Shown piece by piece: positions 55,777 through 64,000 of a DNA stretch of 64,000 nucleotides. The DNA is taken from positions 1 to 64,000 of the IMG/VR virus record IMGVR_UViG_3300009553_000022. One strand, 5' to 3'. Source of the stretch: a virus. The notes under the pieces were generated by a model. The model had not been told where the DNA came from. It made no database searches and saw nothing but the letters and a program-made list of their open reading frames with translations. Each line of letters begins with the position of its first letter. The stretch's first letter is position 1. A program made the position numbers and the translations under genes.

Positions 55777-56519
55777 AAATTTACATCTCAGCGCACAACC
55801 GCAAGCCTGAGTTGCTGCGAATCAACTCACTCGTGTTTGACACTCTTCGCGTCGGGTTCCCCACTGCGGAGATTGAGATCTGGGGGAACGGTCGGGACGA
55901 AGCACTTAATTTGCATTGGCTGGAGCAAGCTGCCCGCGTCGAGGGCAAGTTTGTTTTGAGGGACGAGCAGACGTACGGAGAACGGATCCAGGAGTGGATC
56001 GACCGCATGGACGAACCTTTCGTCATCTGCGACACCGACATCGTCTTTTATGACAACATGGAAACGGTCGAGTGGAAGGGGCCGCTCCACGGCTGCCATG
56101 TGCCGGCGTTTCATTGCCCGTTTGCGAAGACCCGGACTGTGGATCGCTTGCACACGCACCTGCTGTACTTTGATCCGACCCAGATCAGGAAGTCGATTTC
56201 GCGTGTGCGAACAGTTATCCCCGACAACTACCTGACTCCCTGGGCAGACATGATCCTGCCTGCGCGAGTACCGCACCGGTCCGGATGGCAGTTTTACGAC
56301 ATCGCCGCGGCACTGTACCACACCGTCGGCGGGTACGCGTTCACGCCGGAAATCCGGGACCGGTACAGTCATCTGAACTGTGGTACGATTAGCGATCTCG
56401 TCGGTTCCTCCGTCGGTTTGGATCTCACCGCCGCGCACCAAGCAATCGCCGAAAACCCCGAGCTGGGCCGCGGCATCTGGCGGAAACAAGACGAATTCTT
56501 CAAACAGTACGCAGTATGA
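55773..56519 (+). CDS. Glycosyltransferase-like protein 1
   Basis: 248 aa from ATG 55773. An alpha/beta N-terminus (MKIYISAHNRKPELLRINSL) leads to a DxD motif in EPFVICDTDIVFYDN, as in GT-A glycosyltransferases that bind a nucleotide sugar through a metal. The C-terminal half has HLNCGTISDLVGSSVGLDLT. It is coupled on both sides by ATGA overlaps in the late head operon, so the acceptor is plausibly a virion protein. Confidence 0.7.
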   Translation: MKIYISAHNRKPELLRINSLVFDTLRVGFPTAEIEIWGNGRDEALNLHWLEQAARVEGKFVLRDEQTYGERIQEWIDRMDEPFVICDTDIVFYDNMETVEWKGPLHGCHVPAFHCPFAKTRTVDRLHTHLLYFDPTQIRKSISRVRTVIPDNYLTPWADMILPARVPHRSGWQFYDIAAALYHTVGGYAFTPEIRDRYSHLNCGTISDLVGSSVGLDLTAAHQAIAENPELGRGIWRKQDEFFKQYAV

Positions 56520-57139
56520 AACACAGCATTTTCTTAGGCATGCCGATGTATGGCGCCGTTCACGGCGACGCCGCGATCTCTATGATGGCTGTGGCGGCCC
56601 GAGCCGCTGCGACGAACGTTCTCCGCGGAGTCGAGGGAAACTTTTTTGGTGCCCTCGGCGAAGCACGCAACCAGCTCGTAAAGTCGGCTCTCAGTTCTGG
56701 GGCCAGTCACATACTCTTCCTTGACGCTGACATGGTCGTCCCGTCGGACGCCCCGCGTCTGCTGCTGAAACATAACCTGCCGGTCGTGTCGGCGCTATAC
56801 TTCGAGCGCGTACCTCCGTTCAAGCCGATCGTGGGTAGGGTGTCCGAGAACCCGCGTTGCGGCGATTATCTGGATTATCCGCCCGGGGTTTCTGAAGTCG
56901 GTCTTGTTGGCTGCGGATGCTTGCTCGTGAACCTAGATGTCTTCCGGAAGATTGCTGACCACCTGAAGGCCGAGGAGTGGTTTACGTTTTTCTCCAAGCG
57001 TGCGGGCGAGGACATCAGCTTTTGCAAGCTGTGCCGCGACCTGGGGATCAAGATGTACCTCGACGCCGATGTGAAGTGTGATCACGTCGCACAGTTGCTC
57101 GTCGGCGAGGCGGATTTCAAGAAGGCGTTTGATCGGTGA
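56516..57139 (+). CDS. Glycosyltransferase-like protein 2
   Basis: 207 aa. GT-A-like core with GEARNQLVKSALSSGASHIL and a DAD motif in FLDADMVVPSD, then VVSALYFERVPPFKP and a GEDISFCKLCRDLG segment with the ED pair common to GT-2 enzymes. Coupled to glycosyltransferase 1. A terminator follows and then the capsid gene. Confidence 0.75.
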   Translation: MKHSIFLGMPMYGAVHGDAAISMMAVAARAAATNVLRGVEGNFFGALGEARNQLVKSALSSGASHILFLDADMVVPSDAPRLLLKHNLPVVSALYFERVPPFKPIVGRVSENPRCGDYLDYPPGVSEVGLVGCGCLLVNLDVFRKIADHLKAEEWFTFFSKRAGEDISFCKLCRDLGIKMYLDADVKCDHVAQLLVGEADFKKAFDR

Positions 57140-57159
57140 TCGGTTCGGCATTTCCTAAT

Positions 57160-57206
57160 AAAAGATCTATCGCCCGGTGACGGGCTCTAGCGCCGGGATC
57201 TTTTTT
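57160..57206 (+). terminator. Terminator before the capsid gene
   Basis: AAAAGATC pairs with GATCTTTT around an inner CCCGG/CCGGG stem, and also a small CCCG-GTGA-CGGG hairpin, ending in TTTTTT (57201-57206). It would separate the glycosyltransferase genes from the capsid gene, perhaps to give the latter its own message level. Confidence 0.65.
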
Positions 57207-57311
57207 GGGTTAGGTTACAGGCGTCCAAGATACCGCTGATCGCGCCAAGGAGCGATTGGGCGGCTCTTCAAAAAAGTTCGGGGCTTCTGTCCCCCAAAAA
57301 GAAAACGCACT

Positions 57312-58523
57312 ATGTCCGCCATTTCAGGTCTCCTCTCCACCGCCGAAGCCGCAACCAACGAGTTGGTCGGGGAGTTCCAGGAAACGATCTTCGTCCGCAA
57401 CAGCCGCGGTTTCAACGTCGGATCGACCCTCTTCGGTCTCATGAGCCGCCTTGACAACGAAGGCGCCGAGAACCTGGAGTACAACTGGTTTGAACGCGAT
57501 CCCGTCCGCAAGACGGTCTACGCCCAAGCTACCGCGACGTCTTCGATCACCGCGCTGACCTTCAGCGACACTGCTACCGGTGCCGCGGGGACCGTCAACT
57601 TCCTTTTGCACGCCGGTATGGTCCTGATGGACGACCGGACGCGTGAGTATGTCAAGGTCACGGCGACCCCGACCGACACGACCAACACGATCACCGTCAC
57701 CCGCGGTTTTGCCAACACCGCCGCGACGATCAACGCTGGTGATACGTTCACGATCGTTACCCTGGGCAAGGGTGAAGGTTCGGATCCCGTCCGCGCGGCG
57801 TACGAGAATCCCTCCACGCTCACGAACTACATTCAGACCTTCAACTCGACTGTCGAGCTGACCAATGCCTTCAAAGGCAGCGTTCTCCGCACGGACATCG
57901 AGGGGCCTCTGAACGATCGCCGACTGCAGGCGCTCGAAAAAATTTCCCGCGACATCGAGTTTGCGTACCTGCTCGGGGCCAAGAAGAAAACCGCCTCGAC
58001 CAGCAACGCCGGTTTTGAATACTTCACCGGTGGAGTCTACCAGGGCCTCGTCGACGCTGCTCTGACGAGCAACGTCCAGGACGGCGCGTCGATCACGCTC
58101 GCCAACTTCAACGCCTGGCTGCAGAACGTGCTGCCTTACGGCTCCGACGCGAAGCTCGCTTTCGCCGGCCCCCAGGCTTACTCCGCTATTTCCACGTTCG
58201 CGAACACCGGGACCAACGGTTACCGGATCATGCAGAACGAAACGGTTTTCGGCATGCACATCCAGGTTATCAACACGCCCTTCGGCGAGCTGAACCTGGC
58301 GCAACATCCACTCCTCCGCGAGGCCGTCGGTCTCCGTGACTGGATGTTCGTCCTCGACCTCCCGCACCTGACTCAGAAGGTGTTTGAGAAGCTCTTCCTG
58401 GAAGACAACATCCAGAGCAACGGAGTTGATTCCTACAAGGAGCAGTTCCGCGCGAAGTTGGGTTTGCGGATGAAATTCCCGAACGCCTTCGGGGTCATCT
58501 ACGACCTTACCACCATCACGTAA
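57312..58523 (+). CDS. Major capsid protein, SU10-type (HK97 fold)
   Basis: 403 aa. The pattern of the SU10/DUF5309 capsid family is visible: an N-terminal LVGEFQETIFVRNSRGFNVG, a central insertion domain with repeated short strands (~80-160), and a C-terminal part with RIMQNETVFGMHIQVINTPF, MFVLDLPHLTQKVFEK and FRAKLGLRMKFPNAFGVIYD. It forms the icosahedral shell. Purine-rich sequence but no classical GGAGG precedes the ATG. A terminator lies upstream and small head genes downstream. Confidence 0.85.
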   Translation: MSAISGLLSTAEAATNELVGEFQETIFVRNSRGFNVGSTLFGLMSRLDNEGAENLEYNWFERDPVRKTVYAQATATSSITALTFSDTATGAAGTVNFLLHAGMVLMDDRTREYVKVTATPTDTTNTITVTRGFANTAATINAGDTFTIVTLGKGEGSDPVRAAYENPSTLTNYIQTFNSTVELTNAFKGSVLRTDIEGPLNDRRLQALEKISRDIEFAYLLGAKKKTASTSNAGFEYFTGGVYQGLVDAALTSNVQDGASITLANFNAWLQNVLPYGSDAKLAFAGPQAYSAISTFANTGTNGYRIMQNETVFGMHIQVINTPFGELNLAQHPLLREAVGLRDWMFVLDLPHLTQKVFEKLFLEDNIQSNGVDSYKEQFRAKLGLRMKFPNAFGVIYDLTTIT

Positions 58524-58526
58524 GCG

Positions 58527-58793
58527 ATGGCGAAGGCCGTCATGGAAGCGAAGGCCGCGGTCGATCTCGTATCGCCTGCCCTTTCTCGACCAGAAGAGAA
58601 GCCGGCCCCGGCTCCCGAACCTCCCCGCAAGTCCTGGCGGTTCGTGAACAATAAAAGCTGGTGGCAGGAGCTGGCCCTAAGAGACGGGTCGAAACTAAAA
58701 TTCCCGTCGCAAGAGTTCGTCACTGAAGACGCAACACTTGCGGCACAACTGACCGAACTTGTCGCTAAGGGCATCCTGTGCGACGGAAACTGA
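58527..58793 (+). CDS. Small protein after the capsid gene
   Basis: 88 aa (MAKAVMEAKAAVDLVSPALS...). A Pro-rich stretch is followed by WRFVNNKSWWQELALRDGSK, beta-rich. Perhaps a head-stabilising or decoration protein by position. Function unknown. Confidence 0.6.
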   Translation: MAKAVMEAKAAVDLVSPALSRPEEKPAPAPEPPRKSWRFVNNKSWWQELALRDGSKLKFPSQEFVTEDATLAAQLTELVAKGILCDGN

Positions 58794-58799
58794 TAGATT

Positions 58800-58961
58800 A
58801 TGGCAAACGAACCCAAAAAGGGCGCAAACAAGAGCGGCGTGACTCACAAGGAATACGTCGCAGTGATCGGCGGCATTCCGCCCAAGAAAACCGTTCGCGA
58901 GATCGATGCGGATGTCAAGCCGCGCGCCAATGGCCGCGCTCCTGGCTCCGTTCGGAAGTAA
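58800..58961 (+). CDS. Small basic protein
   Basis: 53 aa from ATG 58800 (MANEPKKGANKSGVTHKEYV...). Lys/Arg/Gly-rich, ending ANGRAPGSVRK. Just before a strong terminator. Function unknown. Confidence 0.55.
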   Translation: MANEPKKGANKSGVTHKEYVAVIGGIPPKKTVREIDADVKPRANGRAPGSVRK

Positions 58962-59002
58962 GCAACCCGGCCCGCGCGCTCCGCGCGTAAACGCAATTTC
59001 GC

Positions 59003-59044
59003 AGGCCGCGGGCGTATTATCACGCTCGCGGTCCTTTTTCTTTT
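59003..59044 (+). terminator. Rho-independent terminator after the head genes
   Basis: The stem pairs GGCCGCGGGCGT with ACGCTCGCGGTCC (59004-59033, one mismatch and one G-T pair) around the loop ATTATC, followed by TTTTTCTTTT. It should limit transcription from the capsid genes into the tail genes. Confidence 0.8.
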
Positions 59045-59047
59045 CCT

Positions 59048-59683
59048 ATGACCCTCGCAGACCTGAACGGCCTCATGGTAACGGGCGTGAGCCGGACCGA
59101 CATTACTGCCAACGGTTCGGACGACTATTCGTCTTTCCTCAACGAGGCGCAGAGGGCGATCTGTCAGCGCCGGTCGTTCAAGTGGATGCGGACGAGTGCT
59201 GATCTGACTATCCCAGCCGGCGATGTCGCCGTCACGCTGCCGGAGAACTTCAAGGAGCTGACGAAAGGGCGCACGCCTGTGGTTCAGGTCGATTCGTCCC
59301 AGGATCCCGAGGTTCTTACTCCTGTCGATGTCTGGACTCTGGAAAAGCAGCAACGTCGCGGGATGACGGCCCCGTTTTTGACTGTCCGCCTGGACACGAC
59401 AACCGACCCGCCCCAGCTCGCGCTACTGGCCTCGTTTGACACTGACGTCGACCTTCGTGTCAGTTACTACGCCTTCCCGGACGACCTCGTCGAGGATGGC
59501 GACGAGAACCGACTCACGGTCGATCATCCCCACATGCTGCTGAACAAGGCCAAGGCTCTCGCGTTCGCCTCTGTGAACGATGCGACCACTCGGGATTTTG
59601 AGGAGTTGTTTGAGAGCCAGTTTAAGGTAGTCGCGGGCTTTGACGCCTACTCCAGTTTGTCGGGCACAGTTTCGAGGATGTAA
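59048..59683 (+). CDS. Tail adaptor / tubular-A-like protein
   Basis: 211 aa. An N-terminal helix pair (DDYSSFLNEAQRAICQRRSF) is followed by a beta-rich domain (RTSADLTIPAGDVAVTLPEN) and a C-terminal helix. This layout and the place right after the head genes fit head-tail adaptor (tubular A-like) proteins of podovirus-type phages. Fold assignment is by pattern only. Confidence 0.6.
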   Translation: MTLADLNGLMVTGVSRTDITANGSDDYSSFLNEAQRAICQRRSFKWMRTSADLTIPAGDVAVTLPENFKELTKGRTPVVQVDSSQDPEVLTPVDVWTLEKQQRRGMTAPFLTVRLDTTTDPPQLALLASFDTDVDLRVSYYAFPDDLVEDGDENRLTVDHPHMLLNKAKALAFASVNDATTRDFEELFESQFKVVAGFDAYSSLSGTVSRM

Positions 59684-59687
59684 TCTT

Positions 59688-60443
59688 ATGGCAATTTTCA
59701 CCGATACCGATCCGTCTGATTCTGACAGCGTGCGCCTGGGCGCGCAGCAAATCCGCGAGCTGAAGGAGATCCTCAACAACACGTTGGGGCTGCTTTACAC
59801 GCTGTCGCCGGTCGACGACCCCGAGGGTTCCGCGGCTGCCGTCGCCGGAGGTGTTTCGCAAACGATGATCGCGGATTTGGCGATCTCGTCTGGCAAGTTG
59901 GCTGCCAATGCTGTCACCACCGCAAAGATCACCGATAGCAACGTCACCACTGCGAAGATCGCTGACTCGAATGTCACCACTGCGAAGATCGCTGACTCGA
60001 ATGTCACCACTGCGAAGATCGCTGACTCGAATGTCACCACTGCGAAAATTGCGGCCGGTACGAACGGGCAAGTTCTGGTCACGTCTGGCGGAGCCGCCAC
60101 TTGGGGCTCGGCCCTGCAAGCAACCGCGAACCAGTCGATCGGCAGTGCTGCCGAGGCGATCAACCTCTCAGTCGCGCATGGGCTGGCTGCGGTGCCGAAG
60201 TATGCGGAGTGGGTGCTGGTCTGCACCGACGCCGGGGGCGACGCCGGGTACTCGCAGAATGACGAAGTGTCGATCGTGTCCAACCACGAGAACAACTCGC
60301 AGGTGACGACCTGGCGCGACGCGACGAACGTTGGCGTTTCATTCACGTCTGGGCTCTCGTTAAAGGTTTACAACAAGTCGACGCAGGCCCTCACCAGTAT
60401 CTCGCGTTCCAAGTGGCGCGCGAAAGCTTACTTCTCTCTGTAA
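59688..60443 (+). CDS. Tail/fibre protein with decapeptide repeats
   Basis: 251 aa from ATG 59688. A helical start (RLGAQQIRELKEILNNTLGL) is followed by five near-identical VTTAKI[AT]DSN decapeptides (~76-123). The C-terminus is a compact beta domain (YAEWVLVCTDAGGDAGYSQN and SLKVYNKSTQALTSISRSKW). The repeats resemble beta-helical or trimeric stalk repeats of phage fibres. The stop overlaps the next ATG (TAATG). Confidence 0.65.
   Translation: MAIFTDTDPSDSDSVRLGAQQIRELKEILNNTLGLLYTLSPVDDPEGSAAAVAGGVSQTMIADLAISSGKLAANAVTTAKITDSNVTTAKIADSNVTTAKIADSNVTTAKIADSNVTTAKIAAGTNGQVLVTSGGAATWGSALQATANQSIGSAAEAINLSVAHGLAAVPKYAEWVLVCTDAGGDAGYSQNDEVSIVSNHENNSQVTTWRDATNVGVSFTSGLSLKVYNKSTQALTSISRSKWRAKAYFSL
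59913..60056 (+). repeat. Tandem 30-bp coding repeat
   Basis: Units at 59913, 59943, 59973, 60003 and a partial one at 60033, each coding VTTAKI[A/T]DSN. The three copies at 59943-60032 are identical in DNA, including silent positions, so they expanded recently or are kept homogeneous. Confidence 0.85.
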
Positions 60444-63400
60444 TGCGGCGCAAACGCCCTCTCCAAGTGCGAGTCGCGGCCCCTTCCCGGGGCCTCGTTA
60501 CCCGCTTGCCTCCCGAGCTGGCCGACAAGCTGAAGCCGAACGACGTAAACCGCACATGTGTCGTTGCGCAAAACGTCCGTTTCGAGGATGGCGTGGTCGC
60601 TGCGGCGCCTGGGTTCGAGCAGGTCGAAATGAGCGACAGCCTCGCGACTACGTTGCTGCACCATTGGACGCTGAACGAAGCTAGTGAGACGCGGGTTGAC
60701 GTACACGGCGACAACGACATGGAGGATTTCGGCGGGTTCCCTACGAGCGCGACAGCGGGGAAGTTCGACGACGCGGCGAATTTTCAGGATGTCGCCTCGG
60801 ACGACATTGCTTTGCGGACCAACAGCGCGCTTGCTCTGGTTGACGGGAGCGATTTGACGGTCACAGGCTGGTTTCGATTCACCGGCGGCGCGGGAGTCCT
60901 GCACTTGTTTGGTGTACCCGACGCTTTCGATCTCGCGATTGAGAGCCAGAAGCTCGCCTTTTACGCCTGGGATACGCTGAACAGTTCGGTTCGGGTTGAG
61001 TCGGCGTCGTTGTCGCCGAGCACTATTTATTTTTTCGCGGCCACGATTGAAAGTGGCAACGAGATCTCGATCCGGGTCAACGCCGCGACTGCGGTTACGG
61101 ACAACTTCAGCGGCATTTCCACATTTCCGGGCCGGCCTGTTATTGGCGGCGCCTCGGGTAGTAGCGGCTCCGGCGGCTTCTGGCTCGATTCTCTGAGCGT
61201 CTTCTCGTCCGTACTGTCGACGGCCGAAATTGATCGGCTTTACAACTCTGGCGACGGCCTTGACTACCCTTTCCTCGGCGGAGTGTTCTACACGATCCAC
61301 CAAGCCGACTACCTGCAGAGTCCGGACAATCCGCTCTTCTTCTGCAACCTCTCGCACATTTATCTGGCGACGCGGAGCTACTCCGCCAGCCCGCGCACGT
61401 TCAGCGTTGTGCTGACGGATCTCTTTGAGGCAGACGCCCCGACCAGTGCCGAACTTCGCTGGCACGCCTGCGATTTCTTCAATCGAGTAGTCTTTGCAGC
61501 CGACGGCGTGACGCCGCAGCAGTATTTGACGGGAGTCGCGACGAGTGACTTGCCCGGCCTTCCGTCCAACGCCGATTACGCTGGAGTAACCGCGTTCGCG
61601 GGGCACTTGCTGCTGTGGAGCGGCGTTACCCTGAAATGGTGCGACCTCAACGACGCGACGAACTGGATCCCAGTCGCTGAGACCGTAACCACGAACAGCC
61701 TTGCGGTCGCGACGGGAGGCTTTACGCAGCCTTCCCTGGGCAATACGACCTCGGTCTTCTACGTCGACGACGCTCCGACGGGCTGGGTTGTCGGGATGTT
61801 TGTTCGCATCGAGCACAGTACGGCGTCCGTCAGCTACTACGCTGTTGCGTCAATCTCGCCGTTTCTGTCCCTGACTGCGACTAGTGTCGCCAGCTCTCAG
61901 ACCGCGACCGGGTCCGCGACAACGGCGATTTTTATAACCGAGCCCGTCGAGTGGGAGGCCGGCACGATCGTTGTCGTGGGGTCGAGTATTTTGACTGTGG
62001 CGGATTCAGCGGAAGCGTCGACAGACGCCTGGATCGTGTACGCTGATGCCACCGTCACGGCGGGCTCTCCGCGAACTGTCACGGGATTGATTCTCTCGTC
62101 ACAGGATACGGACCTCGCCGTCGACGATTACATTTCTATCGGCCCGAACACGATCCCGGGCCGAGACGTCTATAAGATCACCGCAATCTCGACCGATACC
62201 TCGACGGGCAAAGTCAAGCTGAACTTGAGCCAGGTCGGAAATTCCGGCACTGGTTCTAATCCGCTCGGCGACGCGGCGACGATTGTAGACGGCTCTGTCG
62301 TTGTCCGTCAGCCGTGGGTTTCGCTCACCAATGCCGGGAGCAACGTCACGGTCTCGGCTTCGACGACGATCTCTGAGAAGTACGGCCTGACGCTCACGCT
62401 GCAGGATCTGACCGGTGCCCAGGCCGGCGGCACTATCAGCGCCGGCGCGACTCTCGTGCCTCTGGAAGCGAATGAGGCCGGAGAAGCGCAGTTTGTCGGG
62501 AACGACGACAACGGCGATATTTTGGAGGTCGTGCCGGTGGGCGAGTATGCGGTTTCGCTGAAGGCGCGGTCGGTCTCGTCGGTCCAGTACGTCGGGAGGC
62601 AACAGGGCGTTTTCTTCCGCCGCACCGAGTTGCGCAGCGACGGGCTGCTTGCACGGAATGCCTGGGCAAAGTTGGGCGATTCGCGGATCGCGTTCCTCGG
62701 GCGCAAAGAGCTGTACGTCTACTCCGGCGGGCAGTCGGCGGAGCCGGTTTGCCAACAGTTCACGCGGCAGCTGTACGCGGAGCTTGATCGCGCCCGCCTG
62801 GGCGAGGCGTTTGCGTTCCACAACGAGCTGCGAAATGAGCTTTGGCTTGTCTACCCCACCATCGGCGGCGGGCAGAAGGTTCTGATCTGGAATCATCTGG
62901 AGGATACCGCAACCATCGACGACTACGAGACCGATTCGGGACATCTCACAACGGCCGCCCAAGCCGACTGGAGTACGGATCCCGTATGGTCCGACACAGT
63001 CGGAAGCTGGGAGAGCCTTGAAGATGGTGTGACTTGGTCGAGCCTCACCGCGTCGGGCGAGCAGCTGCTGACGCTGATCGCGAACGGGCTCGGCACCGTG
63101 GCCGTGCAGGGCGAGGTGTGGAATCGAGACGGAGACGGATACGACTGTGTCGCGGAAACCTGCGACTACGACTTCGGCGACTCGGAAGCGTTCAAGTACG
63201 TTGACGCCGTCCGTGTGGTTTTCGATCGGGGCACCGACAACGTCGAGCGGCTAGTTTATGTGCAGATCGGCACGCGGAAAGACTCCTTGTCGCCGGTCGT
63301 CTACAGCGCCCGGCACGCAATCAACATCTCTGACGCGCAGTCGCAGCCGGTGAAGGTCAACCCAGGCGGCGCGGGCCGGTTTATTCGGCTCCGGTTCACT

Positions 63401-63472
63401 TCTGAGGATCCCGATGTGAAGTGGAGGATCTCCGGCTTCGAGATCATCGCGCGGGCCGGCAATACGTACTGA
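60443..63472 (+). CDS. Large tail protein (nozzle/hub-like) with a LamG-like domain
   Basis: 1,009 aa from ATG 60443. The start (GLVTRLPPELADKLKPNDVN, then QNVRFEDGVVAAAPGFEQVE) resembles the opening of tail nozzle/hub proteins that form beta-propellers. Residues ~70-280 look like an inserted concanavalin/LamG domain (LLHHWTLNEASETRVD, LTVTGWFRFTGGAGVLHLFG, STAEIDRLYNSGDGLDYPFL), likely carbohydrate-binding. The rest is long beta-rich sequence ending in a ~150-residue globular domain. Confidence 0.7.
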   Translation: MRRKRPLQVRVAAPSRGLVTRLPPELADKLKPNDVNRTCVVAQNVRFEDGVVAAAPGFEQVEMSDSLATTLLHHWTLNEASETRVDVHGDNDMEDFGGFPTSATAGKFDDAANFQDVASDDIALRTNSALALVDGSDLTVTGWFRFTGGAGVLHLFGVPDAFDLAIESQKLAFYAWDTLNSSVRVESASLSPSTIYFFAATIESGNEISIRVNAATAVTDNFSGISTFPGRPVIGGASGSSGSGGFWLDSLSVFSSVLSTAEIDRLYNSGDGLDYPFLGGVFYTIHQADYLQSPDNPLFFCNLSHIYLATRSYSASPRTFSVVLTDLFEADAPTSAELRWHACDFFNRVVFAADGVTPQQYLTGVATSDLPGLPSNADYAGVTAFAGHLLLWSGVTLKWCDLNDATNWIPVAETVTTNSLAVATGGFTQPSLGNTTSVFYVDDAPTGWVVGMFVRIEHSTASVSYYAVASISPFLSLTATSVASSQTATGSATTAIFITEPVEWEAGTIVVVGSSILTVADSAEASTDAWIVYADATVTAGSPRTVTGLILSSQDTDLAVDDYISIGPNTIPGRDVYKITAISTDTSTGKVKLNLSQVGNSGTGSNPLGDAATIVDGSVVVRQPWVSLTNAGSNVTVSASTTISEKYGLTLTLQDLTGAQAGGTISAGATLVPLEANEAGEAQFVGNDDNGDILEVVPVGEYAVSLKARSVSSVQYVGRQQGVFFRRTELRSDGLLARNAWAKLGDSRIAFLGRKELYVYSGGQSAEPVCQQFTRQLYAELDRARLGEAFAFHNELRNELWLVYPTIGGGQKVLIWNHLEDTATIDDYETDSGHLTTAAQADWSTDPVWSDTVGSWESLEDGVTWSSLTASGEQLLTLIANGLGTVAVQGEVWNRDGDGYDCVAETCDYDFGDSEAFKYVDAVRVVFDRGTDNVERLVYVQIGTRKDSLSPVVYSARHAINISDAQSQPVKVNPGGAGRFIRLRFTSEDPDVKWRISGFEIIARAGNTY

Positions 63473-63473
63473 A

Positions 63474-64000
63474 ATGCCGATCGAAGTCCCAAAAATTGTT
63501 TTGCCGGCGCCGCTCCGCCAAGCCCGGAACGAGGCGGAACGGAACAACGTCTTGCTGAGGTTTACTCGCGAGACTGAATCGGCCTTTAAGGGCCTGGTTG
63601 ATAGTCACGGCAATCTTATTTCTTCCATAAACACCCTGGAGGAAGATGTCGCATCTCTCCGGGAGACAGTTGAGGCTCTTCCCGCCGGGGGAACGGGTGC
63701 GGCCGGCCCGCCAGGACCTCCAGGGGCGCAAGGGCCGCCGGGGGCGGACGGTGCTGATGGCGCGGACGGTGCTGATGGCGCGGACGGCACGCCAGCCGCA
63801 AGCGAGATCCGATACTCCGACGGCCGGGCGGTCGAGTTCTTTGACGACTACGCTGCCGGCTCGATCTCCACGTTCGACAAGGGGCTAGGATTCGATACGA
63901 ACGGCGTAGGCACCGGCTGCACGATCGTCTCTAAAACGATGGTATCGGGACAAGTGCATAACCGGCTTGCGATTAATCAGGGTCAGTACGGGCGAAAACT
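63474..64000 (+). CDS. Collagen-like tail fibre, cut by the right edge
   Basis: At least 175 residues from ATG 63474. A charged coiled-coil start (NEAERNNVLLRFTRETESAF) leads to ten or so Gly-x-x collagen triplets (GPPGPPGAQGPPGADG, then repeated GAD), and then a globular domain (VEFFDDYAAGSISTFDKGLG). Collagen-like stalks are common in phage fibres. The C-terminal receptor-binding part is outside the window. Confidence 0.75.
   Translation, partial: MPIEVPKIVLPAPLRQARNEAERNNVLLRFTRETESAFKGLVDSHGNLISSINTLEEDVASLRETVEALPAGGTGAAGPPGPPGAQGPPGADGADGADGADGADGTPAASEIRYSDGRAVEFFDDYAAGSISTFDKGLGFDTNGVGTGCTIVSKTMVSGQVHNRLAINQGQYGRK

Noticed and set aside
1-64000. tRNA or rRNA genes
   Set aside because: No cloverleaf with CCA end or conserved rRNA stretch was recognised by eye. 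A tRNAscan run would be needed to exclude tRNAs fully.

Overview
The window is about 64 kb of one tailed-phage (or prophage) genome of high GC content. It is open at both ends: a structural gene is cut at the left edge and a collagen-like fibre gene at the right edge. A tyrosine integrase marks the phage as temperate. The virion module has a large terminase, a ~700-aa portal, a scaffold-like protein, an SU10-type major capsid protein, adaptor and tail-nozzle-like proteins, and a 2,424-aa phage large polyvalent protein. This suggests a short-tailed virion, but that is inference. The host cannot be named. If the reading below is right, it must carry sigma-54 (RpoN) and tolerate leaderless mRNAs.

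Layout: 0-10.6 kb (+) virion-associated proteins and a tail fibre interrupted by an amber codon. 10.6-11.3 kb (-) a membrane-anchored transglutaminase-like protein on its own sigma-70-type promoter. 11.4-12.3 kb (+) lipoprotein, holin-like protein and a small basic protein. 12.3-26.5 kb (-) replication and nucleotide metabolism: HAD phosphatase, RuvC-like resolvase, dNMP kinase, phosphoesterase, family A DNA polymerase, Dam-type methylase, frameshifted primase-helicase, DUF2800 nuclease, SNF2-like helicase and an HNH/AP2-like protein. 26.7-28.1 kb (+) integrase. 28.3-30 kb (-) regulatory operon with a minimal sigma-54 activator. 30-39 kb (+) early region: ribbon-helix-helix protein, PAS-domain protein, DUF932, PAPS-reductase-like protein, C5 methylase and many small unknown genes. 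39-41.4 kb (-) small genes, an adenine-methylase-like protein and a MazG-like protein. 41.4-42.2 kb noncoding, with iteron-like 11-mers and a long inverted repeat around an AT-rich core. 42.2-49.3 kb (+) small genes, Nudix, secreted protease and FkbM methylase. 49.3-64 kb (+) packaging and virion genes, including a two-glycosyltransferase/cupin cassette.

The main result is regulatory. Eight sites match the -24/-12 sigma-54 consensus (TGGCAC-N7-TGC), and nearly all sit directly behind the stop codon of one gene and in front of the next operon. They face the replication block (four sites), the 39-41 kb block (one) and the late blocks (three). The phage encodes a PspF-like activator (AAA+ plus Fis-type HTH, no receiver domain). 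Its own operon, by contrast, has a TTGACA promoter. The early genes at 30-39 kb also have TTGACA promoters with 16-17 bp spacers. This fits a cascade: sigma-70 early genes, then phage activator, then host RpoN polymerase on replication and virion genes. Both promoter classes overlap a tandem TGTCWRAC operator-like repeat with 10-bp period, a plausible target for a lysogeny repressor; the ribbon-helix-helix protein is the candidate. In most sigma-54 operons a GTG falls at predicted +4, and most sigma-70 operons start ATG within a few bases of predicted +1, so leaderless translation looks like a genome-wide habit. Inside operons, genes are mostly joined by ATGA/GTGA/TTGA overlaps.
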